A stretch of 64,000 nt of DNA. Origin: Bacilli bacterium (GTDB lineage Bacteria; Bacillota_I; Bacilli_A; RF39; UBA660). Positions within the stretch are counted from its first letter, which is position 1; each line of letters begins with the position of its first letter. The notes under the pieces are model-generated. The model was not told the DNA's origin, did not search any database, and was given only the letters and a program-made list of their open reading frames with translations. The stretch spans positions 1 through 64,000 of the forward strand of contig JAFQTN010000011.1 in the NCBI GenBank assembly GCA_017409025.1, given 5' to 3'. This document shows, piece by piece, positions 41,384 through 49,646 of this stretch. The position numbers were made by a program, and so were the translations under genes.

Positions 41384-43846
41384 TTATCTATTAAATTGTT
41401 TTTCAAAACTTTGTTTTAATATATTTTTTATATATTCTATATCTGAATCTAAATTAACAAATATACAACGGTCATTTGTCCATTTATATGATTCTGCTAA
41501 TTCTACTACAAGACCTTTTGGATCGTCATAATCACCAGTCATGATAACATATTTTAAGCTGTTAACTTGGAACCATAATTCAATGAAATTTTTTCCATAA
41601 TTATAAGATAAATATACAGTTGAAGTTCCTCGTTTTATATTTTCATTCAAAGATAAAATATATTCATTTAATTCTTCATATACTTTTATTAGTTCTGGTC
41701 TTGTGTTTGTCATTAATTTATTCAATTGATTTTCATCAAATGTTATTTCTTTTATTTTAGGTTCTTCTTGATAATTAATAACTTCAGTTGAATCAATCCA
41801 TTCATCATCTTCTTCTATCATAAAGTCTAAACCTAAAAATCTTTTTCTTTCAGCTAAATTAGGAATTATAAAATCCCATTCTTTCTCCATGAATTTAACT
41901 ATCTTTAATCCTCTATCCAAGATTTCTTTTGAAGTCCAATCTTCACTTCTGCTTACTTCTAATTCATTATGTGAGCCATCACAAAATCTCATTTCTTTTT
42001 TTCTCTCAAACGAATAGTTTTGTAATGAACTATTAATTGTTTTAGATAGTGGTAATAAATTACCAATCGTATTTGTTAATTTATGCTTATTACTATCTGT
42101 ATACATATTATAGTTATTTAACCAATATTCATCTGTTGGGGTTTGTGGATAAATATGTTCTATAGAATAATGATCTTTTTCATCTTTTTTAAATATATCT
42201 TCTGGCAATAATCTAACACTAGATGCCATACCAGTCATCAATTCTCTTTCATATTCATATAATACATATCTTATTGATGCCCACGAATAGAATCCATTAT
42301 TATTCTTAAATAATCTATCAAATTTAGTATAGATACCATTCATATTAGCAACTTTATTATCACTTAAGAAATCAATATCATTTACTTCTTTTAAAACATC
42401 AGCATAAGTAACATTATTAAAATAATAATCATGTGCTAAGTTATAGAAGAAACTATTTTTATAGGTCCCTAAATAACCATTTAATCTATAATGTAAGAAT
42501 ACAAATCTTTCCATACCTTTTAAAACGGCAACTTTTTGTTCTTCACTTAAATTATTTTTAGATAATAAAACTGTTGTTAATGGTTTAAAGTTTACATATC
42601 CTAATCTATTTAATCTTTCAATATACATTCTTATATTTTTATTTTCTATTTCATGAGGATAATGTATTTGATACCAATATGGAATTAATGACTTCATACT
42701 ATTTATATAATTATTTATTGTTCCTATAGTAAGTTTTTCTTTTTTACTACTTACTTTTTCTTCTTTTTGTATTTCTTCGTTATCAATATCCTCTTCTTCA
42801 ATTGATAATTCAGTATCTTCTTCTTTTATTTCAAAATTATATTCATTTGATATATTTTGTTGTGTGAAATAATCATTTAGTAAAAATGAATCATAAGTTA
42901 CTTTATTGGAACGAGTATATCCAAAATACATCATCCAATGTGCTTGTAAAAACTCATTATCATTTAAAGGTTTTAATTTGTTTTTTCCTAAATATTCATA
43001 TACTGTTTTCCAAGTCTCATTAATATTTTTTCTAACTGCTGTTTTATTATCTTCAGGAACATCAAAGACAGTAGATAAATATATTAATCTGTTTTTTAAT
43101 AATTCTAAGTAGGATAATCTTTTACCACGATTATTCATTGTTTCAAATGCAATAAAAACATTAAAATCATTGTCAATATAATACATATTAAATTTTAATC
43201 TTTGTGTAACTTTTTTAAATATATTTTCTAATTCATTAATTCCTTTTGATTCAACTAATTCCTTAATTTTAGTTTCAAAAAATTGTTTAGATTTTGCTAA
43301 ATTTAATGTATAAAAAGTTTCATCTACAGCAAGAGGATTTGATGGTTCTAATATTCTATACTTAAAAAATTGATAACTTGGATTATCTACTTCATATCCA
43401 AATTTATAAGTTCTTATTGTTCCTTGTGAATCCGGTTTTGTTTGAACCAAGTAATCTTCTTGAATTTTACTCAAAGGAATACTATTTATAAAAATTTCAT
43501 TTAAAGACTTTTCAGGATTTTGATTTATATAATAATTCACAATTTCATTAATAAGAATTATAAATGTAGTTAATCTTTGTTGACCATCAACAACATGGTA
43601 AGGAACATATCCCCAGTTATCGATTAACCATTTCTCATCATTCCATTTTTCATTATTAACATAATCACTATCAAGTTTTTTTAGCGAAATCATCCCAGTA
43701 TAATGATCTCTATCTGGCAATAAGTTTAATAAATCACTCCAAAATTCTTTTAATTGTAATTCTTCCCAAGAATAGCCTCTTTGATAATCAGGAATTCTAA
43801 ATATTTTCTTATTAAATAAATCCTGTAAAGATAATAACTCATTCAT
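41384..43846 (-). CDS. DUF262/DUF1524 protein (GmrSD-like restriction enzyme)
   Basis: An 820-residue fusion. The N-terminal DUF262 (ParB/Srx-like) domain has IPDYQRGYSWEE (about 18) and VVDGQQRLTTF (about 84), the nucleotide-binding DGQQR motif. The middle is helical. The DUF1524 HNH-like nuclease is at about 580-650: HYSIEHIYPQTPT and NTIGNLLPLSKTINSSL. GmrS/GmrD proteins cut modified phage DNA. A C-terminal extension of ~120 residues follows. It heads the type I operon, 29 bp before hsdR. Confidence 0.88.
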   Translation of the reverse strand: MNELLSLQDLFNKKIFRIPDYQRGYSWEELQLKEFWSDLLNLLPDRDHYTGMISLKKLDSDYVNNEKWNDEKWLIDNWGYVPYHVVDGQQRLTTFIILINEIVNYYINQNPEKSLNEIFINSIPLSKIQEDYLVQTKPDSQGTIRTYKFGYEVDNPSYQFFKYRILEPSNPLAVDETFYTLNLAKSKQFFETKIKELVESKGINELENIFKKVTQRLKFNMYYIDNDFNVFIAFETMNNRGKRLSYLELLKNRLIYLSTVFDVPEDNKTAVRKNINETWKTVYEYLGKNKLKPLNDNEFLQAHWMMYFGYTRSNKVTYDSFLLNDYFTQQNISNEYNFEIKEEDTELSIEEEDIDNEEIQKEEKVSSKKEKLTIGTINNYINSMKSLIPYWYQIHYPHEIENKNIRMYIERLNRLGYVNFKPLTTVLLSKNNLSEEQKVAVLKGMERFVFLHYRLNGYLGTYKNSFFYNLAHDYYFNNVTYADVLKEVNDIDFLSDNKVANMNGIYTKFDRLFKNNNGFYSWASIRYVLYEYERELMTGMASSVRLLPEDIFKKDEKDHYSIEHIYPQTPTDEYWLNNYNMYTDSNKHKLTNTIGNLLPLSKTINSSLQNYSFERKKEMRFCDGSHNELEVSRSEDWTSKEILDRGLKIVKFMEKEWDFIIPNLAERKRFLGLDFMIEEDDEWIDSTEVINYQEEPKIKEITFDENQLNKLMTNTRPELIKVYEELNEYILSLNENIKRGTSTVYLSYNYGKNFIELWFQVNSLKYVIMTGDYDDPKGLVVELAESYKWTNDRCIFVNLDSDIEYIKNILKQSFEKQFNR

Positions 43847-43859
43847 ATTTTTCCTCCTT

Positions 43860-43920
43860 ATGACACTATGACATTAAGTTAGGATATGCCATACACCTAT
43901 TTCTAGTGTCATTCTGTCAT
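43860..43920. repeat. Inverted repeat between regulator and cargo, element 1
   Basis: 17-bp arms (43860-43876 and 43904-43920, 14 of 17 matching), each made of two ATGACA-type units; directly after the stop of the XRE regulator. An equivalent, perfect repeat is in element 2 (56474-56534). Confidence 0.65.
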
Positions 43921-43923
43921 TTA

Positions 43924-44469
43924 TTAATCAACTATATCACTTACTGATACATTGTAATATTCAGCTAATTTCTTAACTACTTCATTACTTAGTTTTCTAC
44001 TACCTTTTTCATATTTATTATAAGTAGATAAATCTATTTCTAAATATTTTGCTAATTCTTTTTGAGATTTATTATTTTCTAATCTCAAATTCTTAATTCT
44101 AAGCCTAATTCTAGCTTGATTCTTTTCTTCTTCTTTATCAAAATATTTATACATTTCTTTATAAGTAACTTTAACATATTTCGGCGTATTGTCTGCTACT
44201 TTTAAAGCAAAATTAGATAATTCTAATGATTCTTTATCAGATAATTCAGGCATATTTTCAAAAAAGTAATTTGTTGATACCTTATAAAATCTAGCCAAAT
44301 CTTTTAATACACTAATGGGTACCATTCTATCACCTAGTTCATAGTGTTTATATGTAGACGTATTTACTCCTACTACTGAACATATTTCTCTTTGAGTTAA
44401 ATTAAATTGTTTTCTTAACTTACTCATATTTGTTCCTATAGTAACATCCATTGGTTTTCTCTTTTCCAT
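43924..44469 (-). CDS. Double XRE-HTH regulator of element 1
   Basis: A 181-residue protein with two Cro/C1-type helix-turn-helix domains: residues 10-70 (MSKLRKQFNLTQREICSVVGVNTSTYKHYELGDR) and 120-180 (RIKNLRLENNKSQKELAKYLEIDLSTYNKYEKGSR). Probably represses the divergent rep-mob-int operon by binding the TTCCAnnnTGGAA-type sites in 44516-44682. Position matches the XRE gene of element 2, but the sequence differs, so immunity is probably specific to each element. Confidence 0.82.
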   Translation of the reverse strand: MEKRKPMDVTIGTNMSKLRKQFNLTQREICSVVGVNTSTYKHYELGDRMVPISVLKDLARFYKVSTNYFFENMPELSDKESLELSNFALKVADNTPKYVKVTYKEMYKYFDKEEEKNQARIRLRIKNLRLENNKSQKELAKYLEIDLSTYNKYEKGSRKLSNEVVKKLAEYYNVSVSDIVD

Positions 44470-44884
44470 AGAATTACCTCCTATTTTTCTTCATAAATCT
44501 ATTATAACACAAAATTTCCATTTTGGAACATTTGATACAAAATTTGTCGAAAAAATATAAAATTAAAAATTTTTAAATTTTTGTAAATTGTAACTTGACA
44601 CTATGGAACTTATATGTTATTATTTTTATAGTAATTTCCATATCGGAACTTTTATTTTAATACAAGATATGCCAATTTGGAACTTACGATTTGTTCTTTG
44701 AAAACTAAATAGAGTCAGATATTGTAAGCGCCCTATTCTGCTGGCTCGTTAAATAAATACAAGTGGTGCCTAGCGATTACCCTATTGGTACGGGAGTTAT
44801 GGAATTACTAAAATTTCAGGTATACGGGATACTCTACCCTCTTGACCTACAAGTAAAGAGAAATATAGAAAGAAGGTTGATATA
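44470..44884. promoter_or_regulatory. Control region of element 1: divergent promoters, operators, boxA leader
   Basis: Operators: palindromes at 44516-44528 (TTCCATTTTGGAA), 44636-44648 and 44670-44682, plus a half site at 44604-44608. Rightward promoter: TTGACA (44595-44600), 17 bp, TATTAT (44618-44623), with the half site in its spacer. Leftward -10: TATAAT on the minus strand (44501-44506), with the first palindrome in its -35 zone. The transcript leader begins with boxA-like TGTTCTTTGAAAACT (44692-44706). It also has a block ACCCTATTGGTACGGGAGTT (44779-44798) conserved in element 2. Confidence 0.65.
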
Positions 44885-45148
44885 ATGAAAAAGAAAGAAA
44901 ATTACATAAAATATTTCACTGATATTGTTGATGAAATTGAATTACCAGCTTATGTATGCCAAGCTATGTTTAATTTAATGAAATTAACAAATATGAGTGA
45001 AGAAGAAATTTATAAAAAATATGAATTTATTAATAATTGTGATAGTGAAAAAACTAATAGAAAGGCTTTATATAAAATGCTAGTCGATATAGAAAAAATA
45101 GATCCTAGCATTCCATATAATAACTACTATTTGAACTATTTCGAATAA
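44885..45148 (+). CDS. Small hypothetical protein, first gene of the element 1 operon
   Basis: An 87-residue acidic helical protein (FTDIVDEIELPAYVCQAMFNLMKLTNMSEEEIYKKYEF); not recognised and without counterpart in element 2. Starts after AGAAGGTTGATATA. Lies 12 bp before the DUF3173-like gene, in the same operon. Confidence 0.6.
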   Translation: MKKKENYIKYFTDIVDEIELPAYVCQAMFNLMKLTNMSEEEIYKKYEFINNCDSEKTNRKALYKMLVDIEKIDPSIPYNNYYLNYFE

Positions 45149-45160
45149 GGAGGTCGATAT

Positions 45161-45400
45161 ATGTCCGCAAACGAAACTTTAGAATTACTATCAAAACAAT
45201 GGTGCTCTCTACAAGATTTAATGAAGTTAACTAATCTTGGAAGAAATTCAGCACTAAAAATTAGAAAAGAAATTATTACAGATTTAGAAGATAAAGGTTA
45301 TAAATTACCTTGTGGATTAATACCTATGTGTGAAGTTGTTAACAAGTTAAACATTAATATTAATTATTTACAAAATATGGTAAGGATGGAAGTTAAATGA
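45161..45400 (+). CDS. DUF3173-like small DNA-binding protein (element 1)
   Basis: A 79-residue protein, ETLELLSKQWCSLQDLMKLTNLGRNSALKIRKEI, close to its element 2 counterpart (57839-58075: ETLELISKQWCNLDDLMKLGQFGRNSALKVKREI). This is the DUF3173 type found in front of rep/integrase genes in small Firmicutes elements; probably an HTH excision or control factor. Its TGA overlaps the next ATG. Confidence 0.75.
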   Translation: MSANETLELLSKQWCSLQDLMKLTNLGRNSALKIRKEIITDLEDKGYKLPCGLIPMCEVVNKLNININYLQNMVRMEVK

Positions 45401-46341
45401 TACCCATAGAACAATTAAATATAGATATAAAAAAAGACAACATTATTGAAGGAATAATGAAGTCTAACGGATTATATTGTTTAGTTGCAGAACCTAAGGT
45501 TGGCAAATCGTTTTTAGCACTACAGATTGCCAATTCTCTAACTAACAATAAAGAGTTCTTAGGATTTAAAGTAAATCCCACTCCTGTTTTATATATTAGC
45601 ACAGAACTCTCAAGTTTACAACTTAAGGAAAGATTAAATATAACGGGTTATGAGTTTTCTCCTAACTCGTTCTTCTTCCTTGAGAAAGACTCTAATCATA
45701 AATTATGTTTAACAGATGACTTACAATTAGAACTAAAAGAATTCTCTGAAACTTATAATGGTAAATTTGTAATAGTTGATATTATGTGTGGTATTGATTA
45801 TGGTTATGAATTAGATATAAATAACTATAGTGATGTTATGAAAAAGATGTTTGATAAATATAAAGAACTATCTAAAAAATATAATTTAACATTTCTACTA
45901 GTACATCATTTAAATAAAGAAGGTAAAACTTTAGGTAGTACAGGTATAGATGGAAATATGAACGGTATATTAACTTTAATTAATAACAAAGATAATACCT
46001 ATACATTAAAAATAATAAATAGAGATTTTGAAGAACAAAATCTTAATTTGATAAAAAATGATAAATTAATATTTGAAATAATGCATGAAGACAATACAGA
46101 ATTAGATTTTAATTTATCAGCATTTATGAGATATGTAATTAAGAAAAAAGAAGTTATATTTACTCCAGCTGAAATAGTAGCTGAATTAAATTTATTAATT
46201 ACCCCTTCTCGCTTTGGAAGATTATTAAATAGTAATATTAAAAGATTAGAACAAGAAGGTATATATATTGAGTTAAATAGAACTGCTACATCTAGAAATT
46301 ATAAAGCTAAGTTTATTGAACCACTTAGTTTAGAAGAATAA
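45397..46341 (+). CDS. RepA-like AAA ATPase (element 1)
   Basis: A 314-residue RecA/DnaB-fold ATPase: Walker A VAEPKVGKSFLALQI (about 27-41), LYISTELSSLQLKERL, Walker B FVIVDIMCG (about 127) and VHHLNKEGKTLGSTG (about 169-183). A C-terminal winged-helix-like part follows (about 245-305). Such proteins act as replicative helicase or initiator helper in small plasmids and elements. Start overlaps the DUF3173-like stop by 4 bp. About half identical by eye to 58080-59033. Confidence 0.8.
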   Translation: MIPIEQLNIDIKKDNIIEGIMKSNGLYCLVAEPKVGKSFLALQIANSLTNNKEFLGFKVNPTPVLYISTELSSLQLKERLNITGYEFSPNSFFFLEKDSNHKLCLTDDLQLELKEFSETYNGKFVIVDIMCGIDYGYELDINNYSDVMKKMFDKYKELSKKYNLTFLLVHHLNKEGKTLGSTGIDGNMNGILTLINNKDNTYTLKIINRDFEEQNLNLIKNDKLIFEIMHEDNTELDFNLSAFMRYVIKKKEVIFTPAEIVAELNLLITPSRFGRLLNSNIKRLEQEGIYIELNRTATSRNYKAKFIEPLSLEE

Positions 46342-46345
46342 GGTT

Positions 46346-46407
46346 TTAGGATTTATCCTAACTCACATTTTGGGCTATGCCCTAGTGAGATAAGTCATAA
46401 AATGACT
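46346..46407 (+). other. Candidate origin of transfer, element 1
   Basis: Three nested or adjacent inverted repeats: TTAGGA/TCCTAA (46346-46361), CTCAC/GTGAG enclosing GGGC-TAT-GCCC (46362-46389), and AGTCAT/ATGACT (46393-46407). The central block is almost identical in element 2 (59302-59332), just before its relaxase. Non-coding in both. Confidence 0.6.
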
Positions 46408-46444
46408 AATTATGGTGGTATAATAGATATTGAGGTGTTAACTT

Positions 46445-46993
46445 ATGAATAATAAATTTATTAAAAAAAATTTTAACGGTCTTACCAAAGAAGTACACGA
46501 ATGGGAATTAGTAAAACTCAGTACCGTTTTTAAACCAGAATATAAGCAAGGTAATGTCGAAATAACACGTTCATATTTAAATGCAGCAAAAAAATTGTAT
46601 TTAGCTTTAAAATTGGAAAGTCATCCCGAACCTGGAATGACAACATTAAAAACAGACCAACTAACAATGCCCTTCCTATATCTATGCAGACACACTATTG
46701 AATTAGCAATAAAAGCGGTACTCGATAATAATAAAATTACTTATGGTAACATCCATAATTTAAATACTCTTTTTTTAAAATTACCTATTTCAACTAAACC
46801 AAATGATGACCATAAATTATTAATCGAAGTATTAGATTTAGTAGATGATAAAGGAATGTGGCTTAGATATGATAAAGACTTAAAACTAAAAAAGGAGTAT
46901 ATAGAAAAACCACTATTTATTAATTCTAATGAAATAATAAAAACAACAGAAGACTTAACAAACTTTTTATTAATTAATATAGACAACCACTAA
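46445..46993 (+). CDS. HEPN-like protein (AbiV-like), cargo gene
   Basis: A 182-residue helical protein. LYLCRHTIELAIKAVLDN (about 78-95) and GNIHNLNTLFLKL (about 99-111) match the HEPN pattern of LY-R-x-IE-x-x-x-K-A and HNL. Many of these are abortive-infection or toxin-type proteins, but a clear RxxxxH RNase core is not visible. It has its own TATAAT (46420 region) and sits between oriT and relaxase only in element 1, so it is inserted cargo. Confidence 0.5.
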   Translation: MNNKFIKKNFNGLTKEVHEWELVKLSTVFKPEYKQGNVEITRSYLNAAKKLYLALKLESHPEPGMTTLKTDQLTMPFLYLCRHTIELAIKAVLDNNKITYGNIHNLNTLFLKLPISTKPNDDHKLLIEVLDLVDDKGMWLRYDKDLKLKKEYIEKPLFINSNEIIKTTEDLTNFLLINIDNH

Positions 46994-47023
46994 GGTTGTT
47001 TTTTCATATAAGGAGGTTGATAT

Positions 47024-48349
47024 ATGTATGATGGAAAACAAGTATTAAGATTTGTTAATAATTATAAAACTAAAGATTTATATCTTATAGGTAATGAAAT
47101 GAATAAAAGAATTGGTACAGGCAATTATGATTCGGAAAGAACTAAATTTAATGTACATTATAAAGATATTAATAAGAGTAATTTATACCAAGAAGTTAAA
47201 TCCATTTTAGAAGATAGAGATATTGAATATTCTCATAAGACTAAAACAAATATATTAAATGGTGTAACATTTACAAGTGGCCCAGAGTTTTTTATGACTC
47301 TAGGTTTACCATTTAAAGAAACTGATAGGATTTATCAATCAGGCGATAAGAAAGGTCAAAATATATTAGTACCCGATATTAAATCTAAAAATGATATTCC
47401 TTATGAAGTAACTAAATATTTTGATTGTTGTATGAAGTTTTTAGAAAATTTAGTTGGTAAAGAAAACATAGTAATGGCACAAGTTCATTATGATGAAGAT
47501 ACTCCTCACCTACAAGCTTACTTCTTACCTATTGTTAATGAAGTTAAAAGGAAATGTTATAAACGAGATTCAGAAGGAAACTTAATTAAAGAAAATGATA
47601 AAACTATATTACTTAGAGATAAGGATAATAAAATTATTTATGAATCTGTTAAAGGTAACTTTTTAAATAACGATCAATTTTGGAAAGATTTAGGTGGAAG
47701 AAATTCTTTTTATAATATTCAAGATAAATTTAATAAATATATTACTGATTGCGGTTATAAATTAGATAGAGGTAATATTGGATCTAATAAAGTTCATCAA
47801 ACCAAATTAGAATATAAAATAAATGAATTAAAATCCGAAATGAATAATTTATATAAAAACATTGAAAATTACAATATTGAATTAAATAAATCTAAAGAAG
47901 TTTTAGAAAATAAAGTTAAAAATAATAATTTAAATATTAAGAAAAATATTATTGGATATAGTTCTAAGGATGTTGAAAAGTTAATTGACTACTCTACTAA
48001 TTTAGAAAGATTAAATAATATAAACAAAAACAAATTAGATTCTAATGAAAAAACTATTAACAGATTATCAATAGAAAATAATTTTTATAAGACTAATAAA
48101 GAATTAATTGATAGTAAAAAATATATTTATAAACAAAATATAGAATTAAAAAATAAAGGTGATGAAATTGATTATTGGAGAAATGCTTTTAAAAAAGTAT
48201 CTAGTGCTTTAGATATTAAATTAAATAGAAAACCTATGAGATATGTAAGTGATTATATTAGCTTAGCTGATTCGATTAAAGCTGCTAATAAGCTTAATAA
48301 AGAAACAGAAGAAGCTGCTGATGAATTTCACAAGTTATTTGAATTATAG
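47024..48349 (+). CDS. MobV-family relaxase (element 1)
   Basis: A 441-residue Mob/Pre relaxase. The metal-binding signature VHYDEDTPHLQAYFLPIV (about 155-172, HxDExTPH type) and the N-terminal TGNYD/GVTFTSGPEFF motifs are intact; the C-terminal half is coiled coil. Nicks oriT and pilots DNA into the recipient using a helper's conjugation machine. Strong Shine-Dalgarno (AAGGAGG). Parallel to 59367-60851. Confidence 0.9.
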   Translation: MYDGKQVLRFVNNYKTKDLYLIGNEMNKRIGTGNYDSERTKFNVHYKDINKSNLYQEVKSILEDRDIEYSHKTKTNILNGVTFTSGPEFFMTLGLPFKETDRIYQSGDKKGQNILVPDIKSKNDIPYEVTKYFDCCMKFLENLVGKENIVMAQVHYDEDTPHLQAYFLPIVNEVKRKCYKRDSEGNLIKENDKTILLRDKDNKIIYESVKGNFLNNDQFWKDLGGRNSFYNIQDKFNKYITDCGYKLDRGNIGSNKVHQTKLEYKINELKSEMNNLYKNIENYNIELNKSKEVLENKVKNNNLNIKKNIIGYSSKDVEKLIDYSTNLERLNNINKNKLDSNEKTINRLSIENNFYKTNKELIDSKKYIYKQNIELKNKGDEIDYWRNAFKKVSSALDIKLNRKPMRYVSDYISLADSIKAANKLNKETEEAADEFHKLFEL

Positions 48350-48365
48350 AAAGGATGTGATATTT

Positions 48366-49625
48366 ATATCAATAAGACAAGCTAAAAATAATGAATGTAC
48401 AAAAGATGGTAGAAGTTGGTATGTTGATTTAACATATAGAGATTTATTAGGAAAAAGATGCAGGTACCATTCTAAAAAATTTGCAACTCGTAGAGAAGCA
48501 AAAGATCATGAAGCCGAGTTTAAAGTAAAAATTAAAACTCAAACGGAGTTTACTAATTTAACTTTTAAAGATTTAATACAAGAGCACTATCAATATCAAC
48601 AAGATAAAGTTAAAGTAACTACTCTATCTAATTATAAAAATATGATGGTATATTTAGAGCCATTAGAAAATATTAAATTAGAGTCTTTTAATATTAGACA
48701 CTTTGAAATGTGGAGACAATTTATGAATAGCAAACCTATTTCTACTAGATATAAAAATGGTGTTTATAAATACTTAAAAGCACTAATGAATTTTGGTACT
48801 AAGTGGTATGATATTAACTTTGTTAAAGTTTATAATAAAATGACTAATTTCACTAATCCAAATGAAAGAAAAAAAGAAATGCTATTTTATACATTAGATG
48901 AGTTTCAAAGATTCTTATCTGTAGAAACCAATTTAAAATTTAGATGTGCATTTCAAACTTTATTTTATTGTGGACTTAGAAACGGTGAATTAAGAGGATT
49001 AACTTGGAATGATATTGATTTTAATAGAAGTACTTTAACTGTTAATAAAAATATTGTTAAAGTCCCTGACCCTAAAACTGGTAAACCTTATACTGTTACT
49101 AGTCCTAAAACAAGTTCAAGTTATAGAACTATCCCTATTCCAAATTTCTTATTAAAAGATTTATCTGATTTATACAATGACGATGCTAACTATTATGGTT
49201 TCAGAGAATCTTGGTATGTATTTGGTAATATTGATCCATTATCTGCTACTACTCTATTAGATAGAAAAACAAAGAATGCTTTTATGGCTAGAGTTAAAGA
49301 TATAAGAATACATGACTTTAGACATAGTTGTGCTTCTTTATTAATAGATAGTGGTGCTAATATCACTTTAGTTGCTAAATATCTTGGACATACTAAAATC
49401 GACGAAACATTAAATACCTATTCCCATATGTATCAAAATAGACTTGATACTATTGTTAATATTATCGAACTACAAAATAGTAGATTAAATAATAAAGTTA
49501 TTGAAGCTAAACCAATTATATTATTGGAACATAAAGAAACATTACCCGAACCCGAAGAAGAATCGTATGATTACGAAGAATATGAAATGATAAAGCCTAA
49601 AAACAAAGATGACCTAGTCCTTTAA
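48366..49625 (+). CDS. int: Tyrosine integrase (element 1)
   Basis: About 419 residues. AP2-like arm-binding N-terminus (CTKDGRSWYVDLTY), core-binding domain (about 60-160), catalytic domain with Arg in GLRNGELRGLTWNDI, HDFRHSCASLL, LGHTKIDETLNTYSHMY (Tyr). Alignment with the element 2 integrase puts the start Met at an ATA codon (48366), 10 nt after AAAGGA; the next ATG upstream (48321) lacks a Shine-Dalgarno and lies inside the relaxase gene. Integrates and excises the element at TTCAGGGGG. Acidic C-terminal extension. Confidence 0.88.
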   Translation: MSIRQAKNNECTKDGRSWYVDLTYRDLLGKRCRYHSKKFATRREAKDHEAEFKVKIKTQTEFTNLTFKDLIQEHYQYQQDKVKVTTLSNYKNMMVYLEPLENIKLESFNIRHFEMWRQFMNSKPISTRYKNGVYKYLKALMNFGTKWYDINFVKVYNKMTNFTNPNERKKEMLFYTLDEFQRFLSVETNLKFRCAFQTLFYCGLRNGELRGLTWNDIDFNRSTLTVNKNIVKVPDPKTGKPYTVTSPKTSSSYRTIPIPNFLLKDLSDLYNDDANYYGFRESWYVFGNIDPLSATTLLDRKTKNAFMARVKDIRIHDFRHSCASLLIDSGANITLVAKYLGHTKIDETLNTYSHMYQNRLDTIVNIIELQNSRLNNKVIEAKPIILLEHKETLPEPEEESYDYEEYEMIKPKNKDDLVL

Positions 49626-49645
49626 CGGACTAGGTCTCTTTTTTT
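49611..49645. terminator. Terminator of the element 1 core operon and hamB
   Basis: GACCTAGTCC (49611-49620) and GGACTAGGTC (49627-49636) perfect hairpin followed by T run, between convergent int and hamB. Confidence 0.85.
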
Positions 49646-49646
49646 G

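Noticed and set aside
44470-44884. CRISPR-like array in the repeated TTCCA...GGAA region
   Set aside because: Repeats are 13 bp, unevenly spaced (120 and 34 bp), palindromic and over promoters; they are operators.
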